Source: Marisa cornuarietis
Taxonomy: Eukaryota; Mollusca; Gastropoda; Architaenioglossa; Ampullariidae
Assembly (NCBI GenBank): GCA_004794655.1
Contig: SMMW01000141.1
Span: forward strand, 1,327,501 to 1,391,500
DNA length: 64,000 bases
Direction of reading: 5' to 3'
The translations under genes and the position numbers were made by a program. The notes beneath the pieces are model-generated. The model was not told where the DNA came from and ran no database searches. It saw only the letters and a list, made by a program, of their open reading frames with translations. Positions within the stretch are counted from its first letter, which is position 1, and every line of letters begins with the position of its first letter. Shown here in pieces: positions 12,734 to 24,041 of this stretch.

Positions 12734-13212
12734 AAGGCTGGTTTTCGTGCTTCTGTATCGCTCTCCCGTCAGATTTGTGTTTCGACTTCTCCCAACGTAT
12801 CCCTGCTCTTTTAACTTTAAACTTCTCCCCCCCCCCACCCCAGACCCCGTTGGAGGACGCTGACGTCATCGTCTGTCAGCATCAAGTCCTCATCGGAAGC
12901 TGATCGTTCATTCACAGTCTTTGACTGGACTCTGCGTCACTCCATCCTACCTCCTCCTCACCCCCTGCTACCCGACCTACATTGATTTAGTCCGGACTCC
13001 TCCCCTGCTATCTCGAGTATTTTTGTGCTGCCTCATTGTTCTGCCCCGTTTGCTTTCGCCCAAGTCCATTTCGCTGATGTCGCTGGAATCCAGATCGACC
13101 TGACGAAAGAAAAGGGAAACAAAACCCCCGCTGCTTCGCATCTTAAAAGGTATCCCATGAGCCTGCGTGTCTTAAGGTTTGATCAAGGGAAAACCTACCC
13201 AGCGACTGTGGC

Positions 13213-13263
13213 ACGGCGCATGCGCCAACAGCAGCATGGCGGCCGGGGAGATGCCGGGTGAGC
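13213..13263 (+). promoter_or_regulatory. Promoter-like CpG patch with NRF-1 site and possible first coding exon
   Basis: A CpG-rich stretch contains the palindrome GCGCATGCGC (about 13217-13226), matching the NRF-1 consensus. Ten bases later comes an ATG at 13236 reading M-A-A-G-E-M-P, then a strong splice donor, G|GTGAGC, at 13257/13258. This is the classic layout of a TATA-less housekeeping promoter and a short first exon. No downstream exon could be found in the window, so gene identity is unknown and the exon call is an inference. Confidence 0.35.
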
Positions 13264-13367
13264 CTTTTTTGTCAATCCGTCGTCGAACCTTCAAGCGCTC
13301 CTTGAAGTTTCTTCTCGGCCAAGTCTTTCAGTCCTACGAGTTTATTGACTTTCGACTGTAGAACTCA

Positions 13368-13637
13368 GTTGCCGTATTCATGAAGCAAAGGCAAGTCGTT
13401 ACACACGAGCAAACTGGAGGAAGAATTTCTTCTCTCGGTACTTACGATGGAGGTCTAGACCCCGCAGATGTTGCTCTGTAACGTTTCCCAGGAGAATTGT
13501 TGTCACTGACTCATAATTACAGTCCCGGGGGTAAGGAAACATCTGCAAAGTCTTGACACCGCTTCTTAACGAAGACAAGACGCTTGGCCTTCATCAACCC
13601 CGGACATTCATTTACCCTCGCTCCATGAATACGGCAC
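13368..13637. mobile_element. Putative MITE with GCCGTATTCATG ends
   Basis: About 270 bp bounded by an inverted repeat: GTTGCCGTATTCATGAAG at the left, and a right end whose reverse complement is GGTGCCGTATTCATGGAG. There is no coding capacity and only one copy was seen, so the assignment rests on the terminal symmetry alone. Confidence 0.5.
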
Positions 13638-16600
13638 CAGGCCGGCTACCTTCATTTTAATCATTCATCCATTGACTGGAAGAGTTGGTAAACGATTTCT
13701 CGGTCCACTGGTACTGGTCATTGGGATAATAACTAGATAGACACAGCGGCTGACAAGCCTCGCCACTCAGGACGACCAGTCCATCCAGTTCTTCCTCTGT
13801 CCATCTCGGTGTAGACTACCACTCCATCTCTGCATGGTACACTGACGAATGGTTTTAGAGAGATAGAGTCATGTTGGGTAGTATGAACCAGACCACCTGC
13901 CGCCACTAGAACTGTTGGGGTGCCAGGTGTCCCACGAGGGTGAAAACGGTTCTCCAATAAACTCCATCACTGGTTATGCGTTGTATCAGGCCGGGAAGTA
14001 CTGACGTCACATCCGATGAATGAACCTCAACTGCTCGTGTGGCTGAATTTTGCGGTACTCATTAAATAATCAGTGCGTAGTTGAACTTTGCACTAATCAT
14101 TGTGCTAAAGGCGTTTAGCTTACGCTTACGTGTGAAGTAAGGTGAGTTATCAGCCCACACCCTTGACCCGCGACATCAGGTGGCGGCGGCGAAGGGTTAG
14201 ACAGGTGCTGCAACTGAGAAACTTGTCGACAGTGACAATGGCTAGCCCACCCTTGGTTACAGGGATAGTATGACGGGCAAAGTCGGTCACACTCCAGCCA
14301 CACACCCCCTCTTTAAAAAGTGCAAGCCTGTGCACCTGATTTTTTTTTAAAAGAATACTATTACAGAGGTTGCCAGTCCACATTTTACCTGTATACTATT
14401 TTACCTTTTACCATTCTCCCCATCCCATCCAGTTTCTATTTGTCTGTTCCCCTAAATCCAATAGCATTTTCCATGTGTAATATCTGAACAATATATTACA
14501 ACCACATAAAATCATTTTTAACTTAGTGTAACTTCTAGCTGCCGCTTTGAGCTATAGAAGCTTGCTCCCTCGTCGATGTTCAGGCTGTCTCTCCTGACTG
14601 ATCAGTCCAACGTTTTGTTTGTTTGTTTGTTTGTTTGTTTGTTTTCAAGTGAGTCCTTGATACTGAGTGTTGTATGCCGACCACCTTGTCCGACTAAAAT
14701 TGAACTAACACGGGGCCAGGTGCTGAGTCGTGCTAGCTTCGTGCTGATGCTCGTTAGTCACCTAAAATAATTATAAAATGCTAGTAGTTTAGAGGACAAC
14801 AAACAGCAGGGTAGAAATCCCTAGTTTATTTTCTACGCTTAGTGTTTTAATTATTTCTGTTTAAGAACTTGCCCAACAACATGCTACAGTCTCAGCTCAT
14901 GTATAAACTGTACTTCACCCACCGGCCAGTCCCAGGACTGATATAAACAGCCAGACAAACTATCGAACATTTCCCCGCACATTTCTCTACCTTCAGTTGG
15001 CTTTATTTTGTTCCGTGCTTCTTTCAATTAATATTCCACTGCCGGGGGCTGTGTTCACAGACGTCGCTAGCTGGCGGATTACGTGAAACAATCCGCTAAA
15101 AATAAAAATACAGTTTTGTATCTGTGCACCTGGCTCCAAACATCCCACAAGATGTGCTGGGCATTTAGCGCAAATACCTGATGGTAAACACTCAACCATT
15201 AGGAGCTGACGGAATTCCTAAACTCGTGTTTTTATTTTTGGTTTTAGTTCTAGTTGTGGCACAGAGAGTTCTCGCGCCCCATGTGAACACTTTTTGTTCT
15301 TTTAGTCTGAGCCGATGAGTGGTTACTGTGCAAGTTGCCAGATGCCTTCATCACCTAGAAAATGTCCAGTAGTAGAAGTGCAGAACACTACACGGATATC
15401 GTGTAAATGACTAGAGTGATTTCTTTGAATAAAGGGAACAAACTGCAATTTTCTCGAAACACGGTACCTAAATTGTTCTCTCCCCTTAGAGACAGTGAAG
15501 GGCAATGATCTCCGAATGATCTTAAAGTCTTCGTGGGTTTGCCGTATTGTTGCAGGGAATCTGCTTCGTTAATTGCTATATCAAGCCTTTATATGCCCCA
15601 TGGCTAGAGAAAAACGTGGAATTGTATTTGAATTTGTTTTTTCAAAAGGGTAAGCGATGAAACTGGTTTTGATATTGTGCATAAAACTGAGACGAGCTTT
15701 GGGTGGAGAGTAAAGAATGAGAAATTTCTGAAACTTTCATATGTTCTGTTGTGATTTATGGCAATTTTACCGAGGCTAGGACACTCAGTGGGGCTCCTGA
15801 CTATGGCCACTTTACCTAGCTAGAATATTCAGCTAGTTACAATAATTTCAACATTTTTACTACATTTACAACAGACGGTTGTTCTGGTGTTGCAGTTTCT
15901 TAAGTTACAGTGTGCTGAGCTGGGGCCTGAGAAAACAAAACTTTTGTTTGGCAGGGTCATGGTTTATTTTCATATCTTATCCGGTGTGTGCGTGCGTGTG
16001 TGTGGGGGGAGGGGCAAGCGTGCGTTATTATATTAAGTAAATCACAATAGAATACCTTGGCATGTCGAGCTGCAGGTCTTCAAAAGTGCTATGGAATGTA
16101 GTTTAATTTCATGTTCTTCACAAATTATAATCTTGGAGTTTCATTACATAATTGTTTTGATAATGGTGTTAGTGGTATAAAGTAAAAAACAAGCAAGGAA
16201 TGCATTTGTCTTGCTCAAACATAAACAGATATTATGTCACTTCACGTCTGTAAGCACCACATTACTTCAAGCAGCACTAAATTTTTATTTGACAATAATG
16301 GCCACCAAGTGACATATTCATACTGAAAAAGCTGTAGTTTCCTGTCGTAATCGACTCATCGTTGTGGTCGACTTTTTTCATGTTTTGCGCTGCCAGCAAC
16401 AAAGTTTACACCAGTGTACCGCAGCCGACAACTAGGGCCAAATCGACTGTAGTGGCGGTGGACTCGACCTGTGACCAGGTGAGGAAGACGCAAAGATGGT
16501 AAAAAAAAAAAGAAGGTAAAAGTCGAACTGGGAGAGCAAAGTGCTTATGCTTGATCAACCAACGTGCACTATCGAGAGTAGATCTCTAAGTAAGGTGAGC

Positions 16601-16947
16601 TAGAAAGCAGGAAATGGTCGCCACGTACTTTCAATACATATCGAATTTATCAACAACAATATGTAAAAACAAATTTGTCAGCCTCGACCGCTTTATACAA
16701 AATTTGTCTCAATTATTCAATTACTTAGAAGATTATCTATAATTTTGTAGAATATAATTTGTATATGTTTTATCTGTCTCTGCGATTTCGAAATAAGTTT
16801 GCCTTTGAAGTTTGGGTCTTATCGTCTCTTTTTAAACAAATCCGTCAGACTAATTGGAATATTTCAAAACTTGCTGAAGGAAATTTTCAAACACTAACTT
16901 ATCTCCTGAAATGCTACGAATAGTCGTTACAGCAACATTCTTGGTAC
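13638..16947. other. Gene-free spacer
   Basis: Holds a (GTTT)n run at 14612-14645 and a short (GT/GC) tract near 15985-16005. Open frames are short and unrecognised. Confidence 0.45.
14612..14645. repeat. (GTTT)n microsatellite
   Basis: Perfect tetranucleotide run of about eight units. Confidence 0.95.
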
Positions 16948-17980
16948 CTTACAGTCACATTCTAGTAACATTACAGTCACATTAGTGTGACATTACAGTC
17001 ACATTAGTGTAACATTACAGTCACAGCCACATTAGTGTAACATTACAGTCACATTCTAGTAACATTACAGTCACATTAGTGTAACATTACAGTCACATCA
17101 GTGTGACATTACAATCACATTAGTGTGACATTACAGTCACATTAGTGTAACATTACAGTCACATTCTAGTAACATTACAGTCACATTAGTGTAACATTAC
17201 AGTCACATTAGTGTGACATTACAGTCACATTAGTGTAACATTACAGTCACATTCTAGTAACATTACAGTCACATTCTAGTAACAGTACAGTCACATTAGT
17301 GTGACATTACAGTCACATTAGTGTAACATTACAGTCACATTCTAGTAACATTACAGTCACATTAGTGTAACATTACAGTCACATTAGTGTGACATTACAG
17401 TCACATTAGTGTAACATTACAGTCACATTCTAGTAACATTACAGCCACATTAGTGTGACATTACAGTCATATTCTTGTGACATAACATTCACATTCTAGT
17501 GACATTACAGTCACATTAGAGTGACATTACAGTCATATTCTTGTGACATTAAAGTCATATTCTAGTGACATAACAGTCACATTCTAGTGACATTACATTC
17601 ACATTAGTGTGACATTACATTCATATTCTAGTGACATTACAGTCATATTCAAGAAACATTTCAGTTACATTAGAATGACATTACATTCATATTCTAGTGA
17701 CACTACAGTCACATTAGTGTGACATTACAGTCATATTGTAGTGACACTACAGTCACATTAGTGTGACATTACAGTCATATTCTAGTGACACTACAGTCAC
17801 ATTAGTGTGACATTACAGTCATATTGTAGTGACACTACAGTCACATCAGTGTGACATTACAGTCATATTGTAGTGACACTACAGTCACATTAGTGTGACA
17901 TTACAGTCATATTCTAGTGACACTACAGTCACATTAGTGTGACATTACAGTCATATTCTAGTGACATTATAGTCACATTA
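16948..17980. repeat. 22-bp minisatellite built from an 11-bp motif
   Basis: About 45 units of a 22-bp dimer. Each half is a variant of the 11-mer TGACATTACAG (TCACATTAGTG, TCACATTCTAG, TAACATTACAG, TCATATTCTAG). Variants cluster regionally: TAACATT forms dominate the left half and TGACACT/TCATATT forms the right half. The same 11-mer underlies the 33-bp array at 26.2 kb. Confidence 0.92.
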
Positions 17981-18048
17981 GACTAATGATCTAACTAGAG
18001 TTAAGCCGTAAAAGTGTTTAAAATTAAACTGTGTTGTGCAACTGGCCC
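17981..18048. mobile_element. MITE right-end fragment
   Basis: The last roughly 65 bp of the element seen at 10541-10803 and 23142-23405, ending GTTGTGCAACTGGCCC. The left part is missing; the fragment joins directly to the minisatellite. Confidence 0.8.
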
Positions 18049-18519
18049 GAATACTATGCCTATCGACAGCTTATAAAAAGAAATTGCTAGCATGAACGTA
18101 TATCAAAAATTCAGCTTGTATAAAATCGGAAGTACAAAAGAAATGTGATTTGTTCACCTTAACTGGAAGACGCAGCTTCTACTCCTCCCACACACGGTGT
18201 CTCTTCACTTGCTGTGTCTCCCCGGGAGGTGAAGCGCTGGGTGGTGGCGGTTAATGATACCGTCTTTCCCCCCTTTTCATTCCTGCTATCTAACAAAAAG
18301 ATCTTTGTTTTTGTTTCTCATGTAACAGTTGCGGCTCGGCCACCCGCCCCGTACTGACTCGTTAACTTCATGTCAACTTCTGTGACAATACATCTACGAA
18401 ACATTATAGAGATTGTTAGCTGGTGTGTGTGTAATAATTATATGAACTAGACATGTCTAGAGATTAACTGGTTCTATGACAATACATCTAGTAAACTTGT
18501 GTAGATTTTTTTACTAGGG

Positions 18520-18585
<66 letters not shown>

Positions 18586-18828
18586 AACTAGACATGACTA
18601 TTGATCAACTGGTTTCTAAACTTACTATTCATGATGAGCGAGGGGGTGAGCGATCGCTCAGTGCGAGTGGCAGGTCTTGCGGACTTTTACCGGATTAGCA
18701 GCCGCTAGTTAAAGATTATGGGATAATGTTATAAACCACAGTACTCCCCTCGCCGAGCCGAGCCGAATCCAGTGATATATTTTTTAGTACAAATTTTGGT
18801 TGTTTGGACAGTTATTGTTTAAAACGTT
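18049..18828. other. Gene-free spacer with a direct duplication and (TA)n(TG)n tract
   Basis: Segments near 18381-18474 and 18477-18615 are related direct copies (each runs TGACAATACATCTA ... GAACTAGACATG ... AACTGGTT). The second is split by (TA)n(TG)n at 18520-18584. The GC-rich stretch around 18640-18770 may be the 5' UTR of the retroelement ORF that follows. Confidence 0.55.
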
Positions 18829-20045
18829 ATGCAGGAAAAACGTTCACTGAGGCCGACAACTGAGCTTCACAGGCGCTCAGCTCTCACCACAAAGCAGGGC
18901 CGTCGGCCCTCAGCGGAAACACGGAAGGCGCACAATACATCGTCGTCTGCACACGAAGACCTGACTGAACCTTCAAAAGAAAAAGGGCTGGAAAAGGAAA
19001 AAACGAGAAAAAATAAAAAAGAATCTTCGACGCTTATGTATCACTTTTCCTCGGCCGGCCGACAAATGACAACCACTGACAGCGCCGCTTCCGACACGAC
19101 AACCACTGTCAGCGCCGCTTCCGACACGACAACCACTGACAGCGCCGCTTCCGACATGACAGCGGACGACGCGCCGTTACAACATCACAAACCAACCAGC
19201 CACTGCTCCAGTCACCCAATTTCCAAGAAATCTTGACACCTGCTGAAAAACTGATATTAGCAAAGTTAGAGAGCAATTGAGCAAAAATTGACAAAGTTAC
19301 TGCAACCATTGAAAGAATGGAGTCTGCAATGCTCGTGTTGCAACAAGAAGTTGACAGATTGAAAATGCAAGTAACAGACTTGAGAAAGCAGCAGGAGGCT
19401 GCACAAGCGGACATTGAAGTTGCTAATATTAAAGTTCTGAAGGCTGAAAACAAAAGCAACGCTAATGAACAATACTCCAGAAACTACAACATTGGAATTT
19501 ATTTCGTCGCGGAACTAGAGGGGGAGACAACCAGACAGTGCCAGGAAACTGTTCTAAAACTTTTCCGTGAAAAATTGGGAGTAAAACAAATAACGGAAAG
19601 AGACTTGGATTCCGTCCATCGTCTAGGGAGAAGAGTACAGCCGAACCCGCCACGACCGATCATCGTCCGCTTTGTGTCAAGAAAAACACGAGAAGAAATA
19701 AGCAAAAACAGGAAAAAATTGAAGGCACAGCCAGGACAGAAATCGGTGGTCATCGTAGAAAACCTCACCAAAGACAATTACCTTCTTCTTCAGCGGGCCC
19801 GGCATACAGAAACAGTCGAGCAGTGGTAGGCTAAACTGGGCAAAACCTTTGTGAAGACTCCCTCAGGAGTTATCAGGCAGATCAGGGGTCCCTCTGATCT
19901 CAACAACGACAAGCTATCACAGAACTTCACAAGAAAGAAACATCACCATCGGCCTGAACTGACTGCCCAGACGGAAAGATCTTTCAGATTCCAACAACAG
20001 GTTACGACAAGAACAACAATTAAACAACAATTAAGCAACAATTAA
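18829..20045 (+). pseudogene. Decayed L1-like retrotransposon ORF1
   Basis: The first part (18829-19236) is charged and Ser/Thr-rich and carries three tandem 30-bp units (about 19067-19160). A coiled-coil region (19240-19470) follows. Then comes an RRM-like domain with hallmarks of L1-type ORF1p: RDLDSVHRLGRR, PIIVRFVSRKTR and IVENLTKDNY. The end resembles the usual C-terminal motif (GVIRQI). Breaks: a frame change near 19200-19240, a stop (TGA) at 19278 inside the coiled coil, and a stop (TAG) at 19827 just before the C-terminal segment. No endonuclease or reverse transcriptase follows; the LicD leader starts within about 230 bp. In intact relatives ORF1p is an RNA-binding chaperone. Confidence 0.8.
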
Positions 20046-20269
20046 AAGTCAAGGTGTGCGAGGCCGCGGGCTACACAAGGGGCGGGTCAAAGGTTGTACG
20101 ACGTTTCTCGGAGCAGAACGGCCACACGACCCCCTCTCCACGAGCAACAGAGAGTGGCGACTTGTTCAACAACCGGGACGGAAGTGTATTCCAAGTACTC
20201 TAAAACGAATTATTTATAATACACCGTCATATTCCAGAGACAGTTGGATTTCAGCTGGCCTCGCAGTCT

Positions 20270-20741
20270 TGTCATCTTGCACTGAAGTAAGTGTGGAACA
20301 TCACCACAAGTCCCGTCTCTGAAAAACAGACTGAAAAAAAAAACCACGAAAGTGAGTAACCTGTGATAAAGGAGGAGAAGTAATCATCAGGGAGATAACA
20401 TTTATCGAAATGAGTTTTTAAAAAACCGCGCTGTGTAACTAAGCAGGTTGCTGTTGAGGATCTTATGAAAGCTCATCACGGACGGCTCTAACATTTAAAC
20501 CCTAAGGGAATGTGTCTGGAATCCTGCAAATGGAGAAACTTTGAATCGCAGCGACACTAAGAGCTTACATGGTGTTGGTATCTGTATATTGTGTTCTGCC
20601 GTGTGTTTGGTCCGAGGTGTTTACAAGAGACATCACCCTTGTGACTTGTTCCCATCTTATCATAGTCATCAAACACTTCAGCTTTAGCTTCATCAAACAT
20701 ATCAAGTAGTCTTCCTTTAGAAAAGTTCATTTGTGTACACA
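20270..20741 (+). promoter_or_regulatory. 5' leader of LicD-like copy A
   Basis: Sequence directly upstream of the copy A start codon that is conserved with 27865-28312 and, more weakly, with the leaders of copies C and D. Shared blocks include CACTGAAGTAAGTGTG, CAGCGACAC and TGTGACTTGT. A TAG-TCATC segment (near 20672) sits at the same place in each copy and could be either UTR or a splice acceptor. I infer that it contains the 5' UTR and possibly the promoter. Confidence 0.55.
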
Positions 20742-21660
20742 ATGTCTCTTCGAAGAATTTCACTGTTTAAACTAATGCTGACAGTTGTGATTTGGTCAGT
20801 AGCAATGATAGTACTGCGTGCATCGTTGGTCACCCTTTGTTCAAGAGAACCCTTTAAATCACCGCAATCATCTGCTGTCTTGAAGTCAGTCAGATCATAC
20901 CACAAAGTTACAAGTTTCGAAATTCTGGATGTGAAATTGGATGAACATCTCAAGGCTTTCAAGCCCGTGGTGACCGACAAGGAGGTGCGTATCTGTCAAG
21001 AGATCCTTGCGACCTTCTCGAAAGCCATGAAAGAGGCGTCCTTGACCTTTCTCATCTACGGCGGCAGCCTTCTAGGCTCGTGGCGCCACCACCACCTCGT
21101 GCCCTGGGATGATGACTTGGACGTGGGTGTCCCGTTGTGGCAGAAGGAAACAATGGCTACTGTGCTGAATCGTCTCAAGCCAAACTATGTTCTTGACATC
21201 AAACAAAGGGAAAAGATGGAAGTTCTACTCCGCTCGATCGATTGCCATCGATCATGTCACTTGGAGATGGCCATTTTTGGACATCAACTTCTATGAGGAG
21301 AACGGCACACACACATGGGACCATGACACCTATTACAGACCCTTTTTCATTCCCAAGGCTGATGTGTTTCCGCTTTCCAAGCGACCTTTTATGGAGATGA
21401 TGATGATGCCTGCGCCGAGAAGACCGGAAGCCGTGCTAAAACGTTTCTATAACATGGAGGCCTGCTCAGTCAGCTGGTACGACCACCATGATGAGAAAGT
21501 GAATCACAACACGATGTCTGTCCCGTGTGACGACCTGCAGCACGTCTACCCCTTCGTCAAGCGTCAGACTGCAGGCGGTGGTCATGATGGGTGTAACGAG
21601 ACTCTTGTCTTCAACGGAAATGTGTTATCCTGGGTGGTGCTGGATGCTACGCAGTGTTGA
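20742..21660 (+). pseudogene. LicD-family transferase-like, copy A (frameshifted)
   Basis: Reads as a type II membrane protein: an N-terminal hydrophobic anchor (residues about 8-30), a stem, then a LicD-type nucleotidyltransferase core with GGSLLGSWRHH (108-118) and PWDDDLDV (121-128). The DxD-type motif fits metal and nucleotide binding. Compared with copies C and D, one extra base lies in the A/G run at about 21204-21215, so frame 1 ends early at about 21296 while the rest of the domain continues in another frame from about 21216 to the TGA at 21658. No other disruption is visible and the rest is well conserved. It is either a very young pseudogene or an assembly or sequencing indel. The start is the first ATG after the conserved leader. 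Intronless, like its paralogs. Confidence 0.8.
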
Positions 21661-22680
21661 GCAAGTCTTTTGACAGTTACAAGTTTGTTGTACAAATGAC
21701 AGATTTTTGCTCGATTGCCCCCTCCCACCTCTCTCTCTCTTTCTCTCTCATTTACCTGCACATATTTTGCCCTGTTTAGGTCTGAAGTATTGGTGTAAAG
21801 AACAAAAATACTGTTTTTGTGTTGGGATAATGCGCTAAATATTTTCTCCTATATTACTGTTATTATTGATAGTAGTAGTGGTAAAAGTAATAGTGGTAGT
21901 AATAGTAATAGATGTAGAAATATTAATAGTAGTATTACTAGCAGTGTTAATACAATCCTCTTTATGGATTTCCCTTTTACTACCCCTCTTAGTTACGACC
22001 CAAATGTTTTACACGAATTTTCTATACAAACGCCATCTCTACTACGACTACCTCCCCAGCCCCACTTATGACTAACAGTTTATGCTCTGTTACGACGTTT
22101 TCAGAAGTAGAGTGTTGAAAAAATAATAACATTTTGAAAGAAACTGCTTCTGGTCGATCGCTTACACTCAATTACGGTTTTCTGCAAAAATCATGTGAAA
22201 TAAATTATGAAAATTTTGTAAGAGATGCTTCTTTATTTGGTTGCTGGTCATACCATATTGCTCCTCATATCTGCCCCCCCCCCCCGCCTGTCCAATCGGC
22301 CACGTGATGATCATCTTTTCCCGAAATTCGAATAAACCCAGGCCCAAGAAACGATTCGATCTCCGATGACAGAAGTAACTACTAACTTCAAATACTACCA
22401 ACAGACGTTGTACGAAGAAGTTCAGCCACCATCTTACAAAATAAAAATGGTCGCTTGGCAATAAATATTCAGAAAAAAAAATCACGGAATGGCGCATAAC
22501 GCGATTTTCTCTTAAAATCACTGATTTTTTTAAAGCCTTTGTTGTTATTTGGAGGTTTGCATGTAAATATTCTCTGCTTGTAGGAGGAGTCATTGACCTT
22601 TTATCTACAGCGGCAGTCTTCTACGCTCGTAATGACACCGCGGCCTCTGACCCCGGGTGGTGATGAGCGTGACCGTCTGG
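21661..22680. other. Gene-free 3' flank of copy A
   Basis: Contains short CT-rich and AT-trinucleotide tracts and a poly-C run near 22267-22280. A 141-codon minus-strand ATG frame (22168-22593) has no recognisable domain. Confidence 0.45.
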
Positions 22681-22708
22681 CGTGTGTGTGCGTGTGTGTG
22701 TGTGCGAG

Positions 22709-22753
<45 letters not shown>

Positions 22754-22790
22754 GTGCGCGTGCGTGTGCGTGTGCGTGTGTGTGTGGTCA
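22681..22790. repeat. (TGCG)n/(TG)n microsatellite
   Basis: Compound tract. The paralogous position at 34070-34272 downstream of copy C is also TG-rich and is followed by the same GTCAATGCT sequence. Confidence 0.92.
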
Positions 22791-23107
22791 ATGCTCACAC
22801 ATTGTCAGTAAACAGCTCTTGTAATGGAGTGATCTGCACCATAGGATAAATAAAACAAAAAATATTCTACTTTATTGATATTGATGGACTGGTCTTTCAA
22901 ATTATGTCACAAAAATGATATGCTGAGACACTTCATAATTCCCTCAGTGAGAAGAGTCATTATTCACACTCGCCTTTTCGTCGCCTTTACTTTTTCGGGG
23001 AATGAGGTGTGAAACACAAGATCTTACCTTCCCCATTCATTTATGGAGTTCGGTACCCATTGCCGACAGGTGGGTCGACAAGTATACGTTCGTAGCGAAA
23101 TAACTGG

Positions 23108-23437
23108 TATCGAACTGGAGCACTTTCGGGTTTGTACGCCGGGGCCAGTTGCACAACACGTTTCTAAACCTTAAAACTGTTCTAAAGAAGCAAAATCTCT
23201 TCTTAGCGTTTTTGATGGATTGCAGAAAAACATACAAAAAATTGTACTGACAGGACGGAAAGTCAGACTTAAACAACTTTATCTTACTTAAAGCAGTTTT
23301 AGTTTTAAACATTCTAAAATTGTGGTGTGCACTTTAAACTAGTTATCTAAATACATTTAAGGCCTAAAAGTGTTTAAAATTAGAAATGTGTTGTGCAACT
23401 GGCCCAGAGCTCTAACCACTCGGCAATCCACCTCATG
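23108..23437 (-). mobile_element. tRNA-like SINE head split by a MITE
   Basis: On the minus strand, box A (GCCGAGTGGTTAGAGC, about 23414-23429) and box B (CAGTTCGATACC, about 23108-23119) are parts of one tRNA-like unit separated by the 264-bp MITE at 23142-23405. Removing the MITE restores tRNA-like spacing. It appears to be the same family as 5878-5945. Confidence 0.6.
23142..23405. mobile_element. MITE-like element, copy 2
   Basis: A full-length relative of 10541-10803 with the same inverted ends (GGGCCAGTTGCACAACACG and its complement) and closely matching interior. It sits inside a tRNA-like SINE head. No clear target duplication is visible at this copy. Confidence 0.85.
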
Positions 23438-24041
23438 TTCATCGATAGCATTTTTTCTCATCAGATTAAACTAAAGAAAAGAAATAAACGATGAATAAGG
23501 AACAGATGTCACAGCTAGCGTGTCGTAATGCTGTGTGAATGTAATGCATACTATTGACAGACATCGACTGCTACCACACACTGTTGTTTTAAATTATGAT
23601 ATCAGTATGTGTCTGTACTTGCATGCTTATATCTATGTGCGTGCGTCCGAGAGCGCGCGAGAGAAAAAGAATATTTTCTCCATTGTAAGACACCCATAGC
23701 CCGTGTGTTTAGCGTGTGTTTAAGATAATGCTCTATAAATCCTCTCATAGTAATGCTACACAAATGTTTTGCTCCCTGTGCAATTAACTCACTCAAAATT
23801 TAATATCCACCACAACGACTAGGCAAGAAGGAAACTGTTTATATACAGTATTTATGTTGGACACTTAGTATGACAAACAGCACACCTGACTGGCTATACT
23901 TTCTTTCCTAAACATCTGAGGTCGCATCCAGAACAGCAGATAGGAATAGTCCATCGTCTAGACAACCGTCAGATAGTGATGTCCCCCCTAACAGTGAATG
24001 CTGATGCTGATAGCTTTCCTGAAGTACCCACAATGCCCCTC

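Noticed and set aside
12861..12868. Perfect CRE site TGACGTCA (also at 24762)
   Set aside because: Isolated 8-mers are expected by chance; one lies in a solo LTR and the other has no gene next to it.
20742..21660. LicD genes as retrogenes mobilised by the adjacent L1-like element
   Set aside because: Paralogs share long non-coding 5' and 3' flanks, and no poly-A tails or target duplications are seen, so segmental duplication fits better.
22168..22593. 141-codon minus-strand ATG frame
   Set aside because: No domain, mixed composition, no splice or promoter context, and no counterpart in the paralogous flank of copy C.
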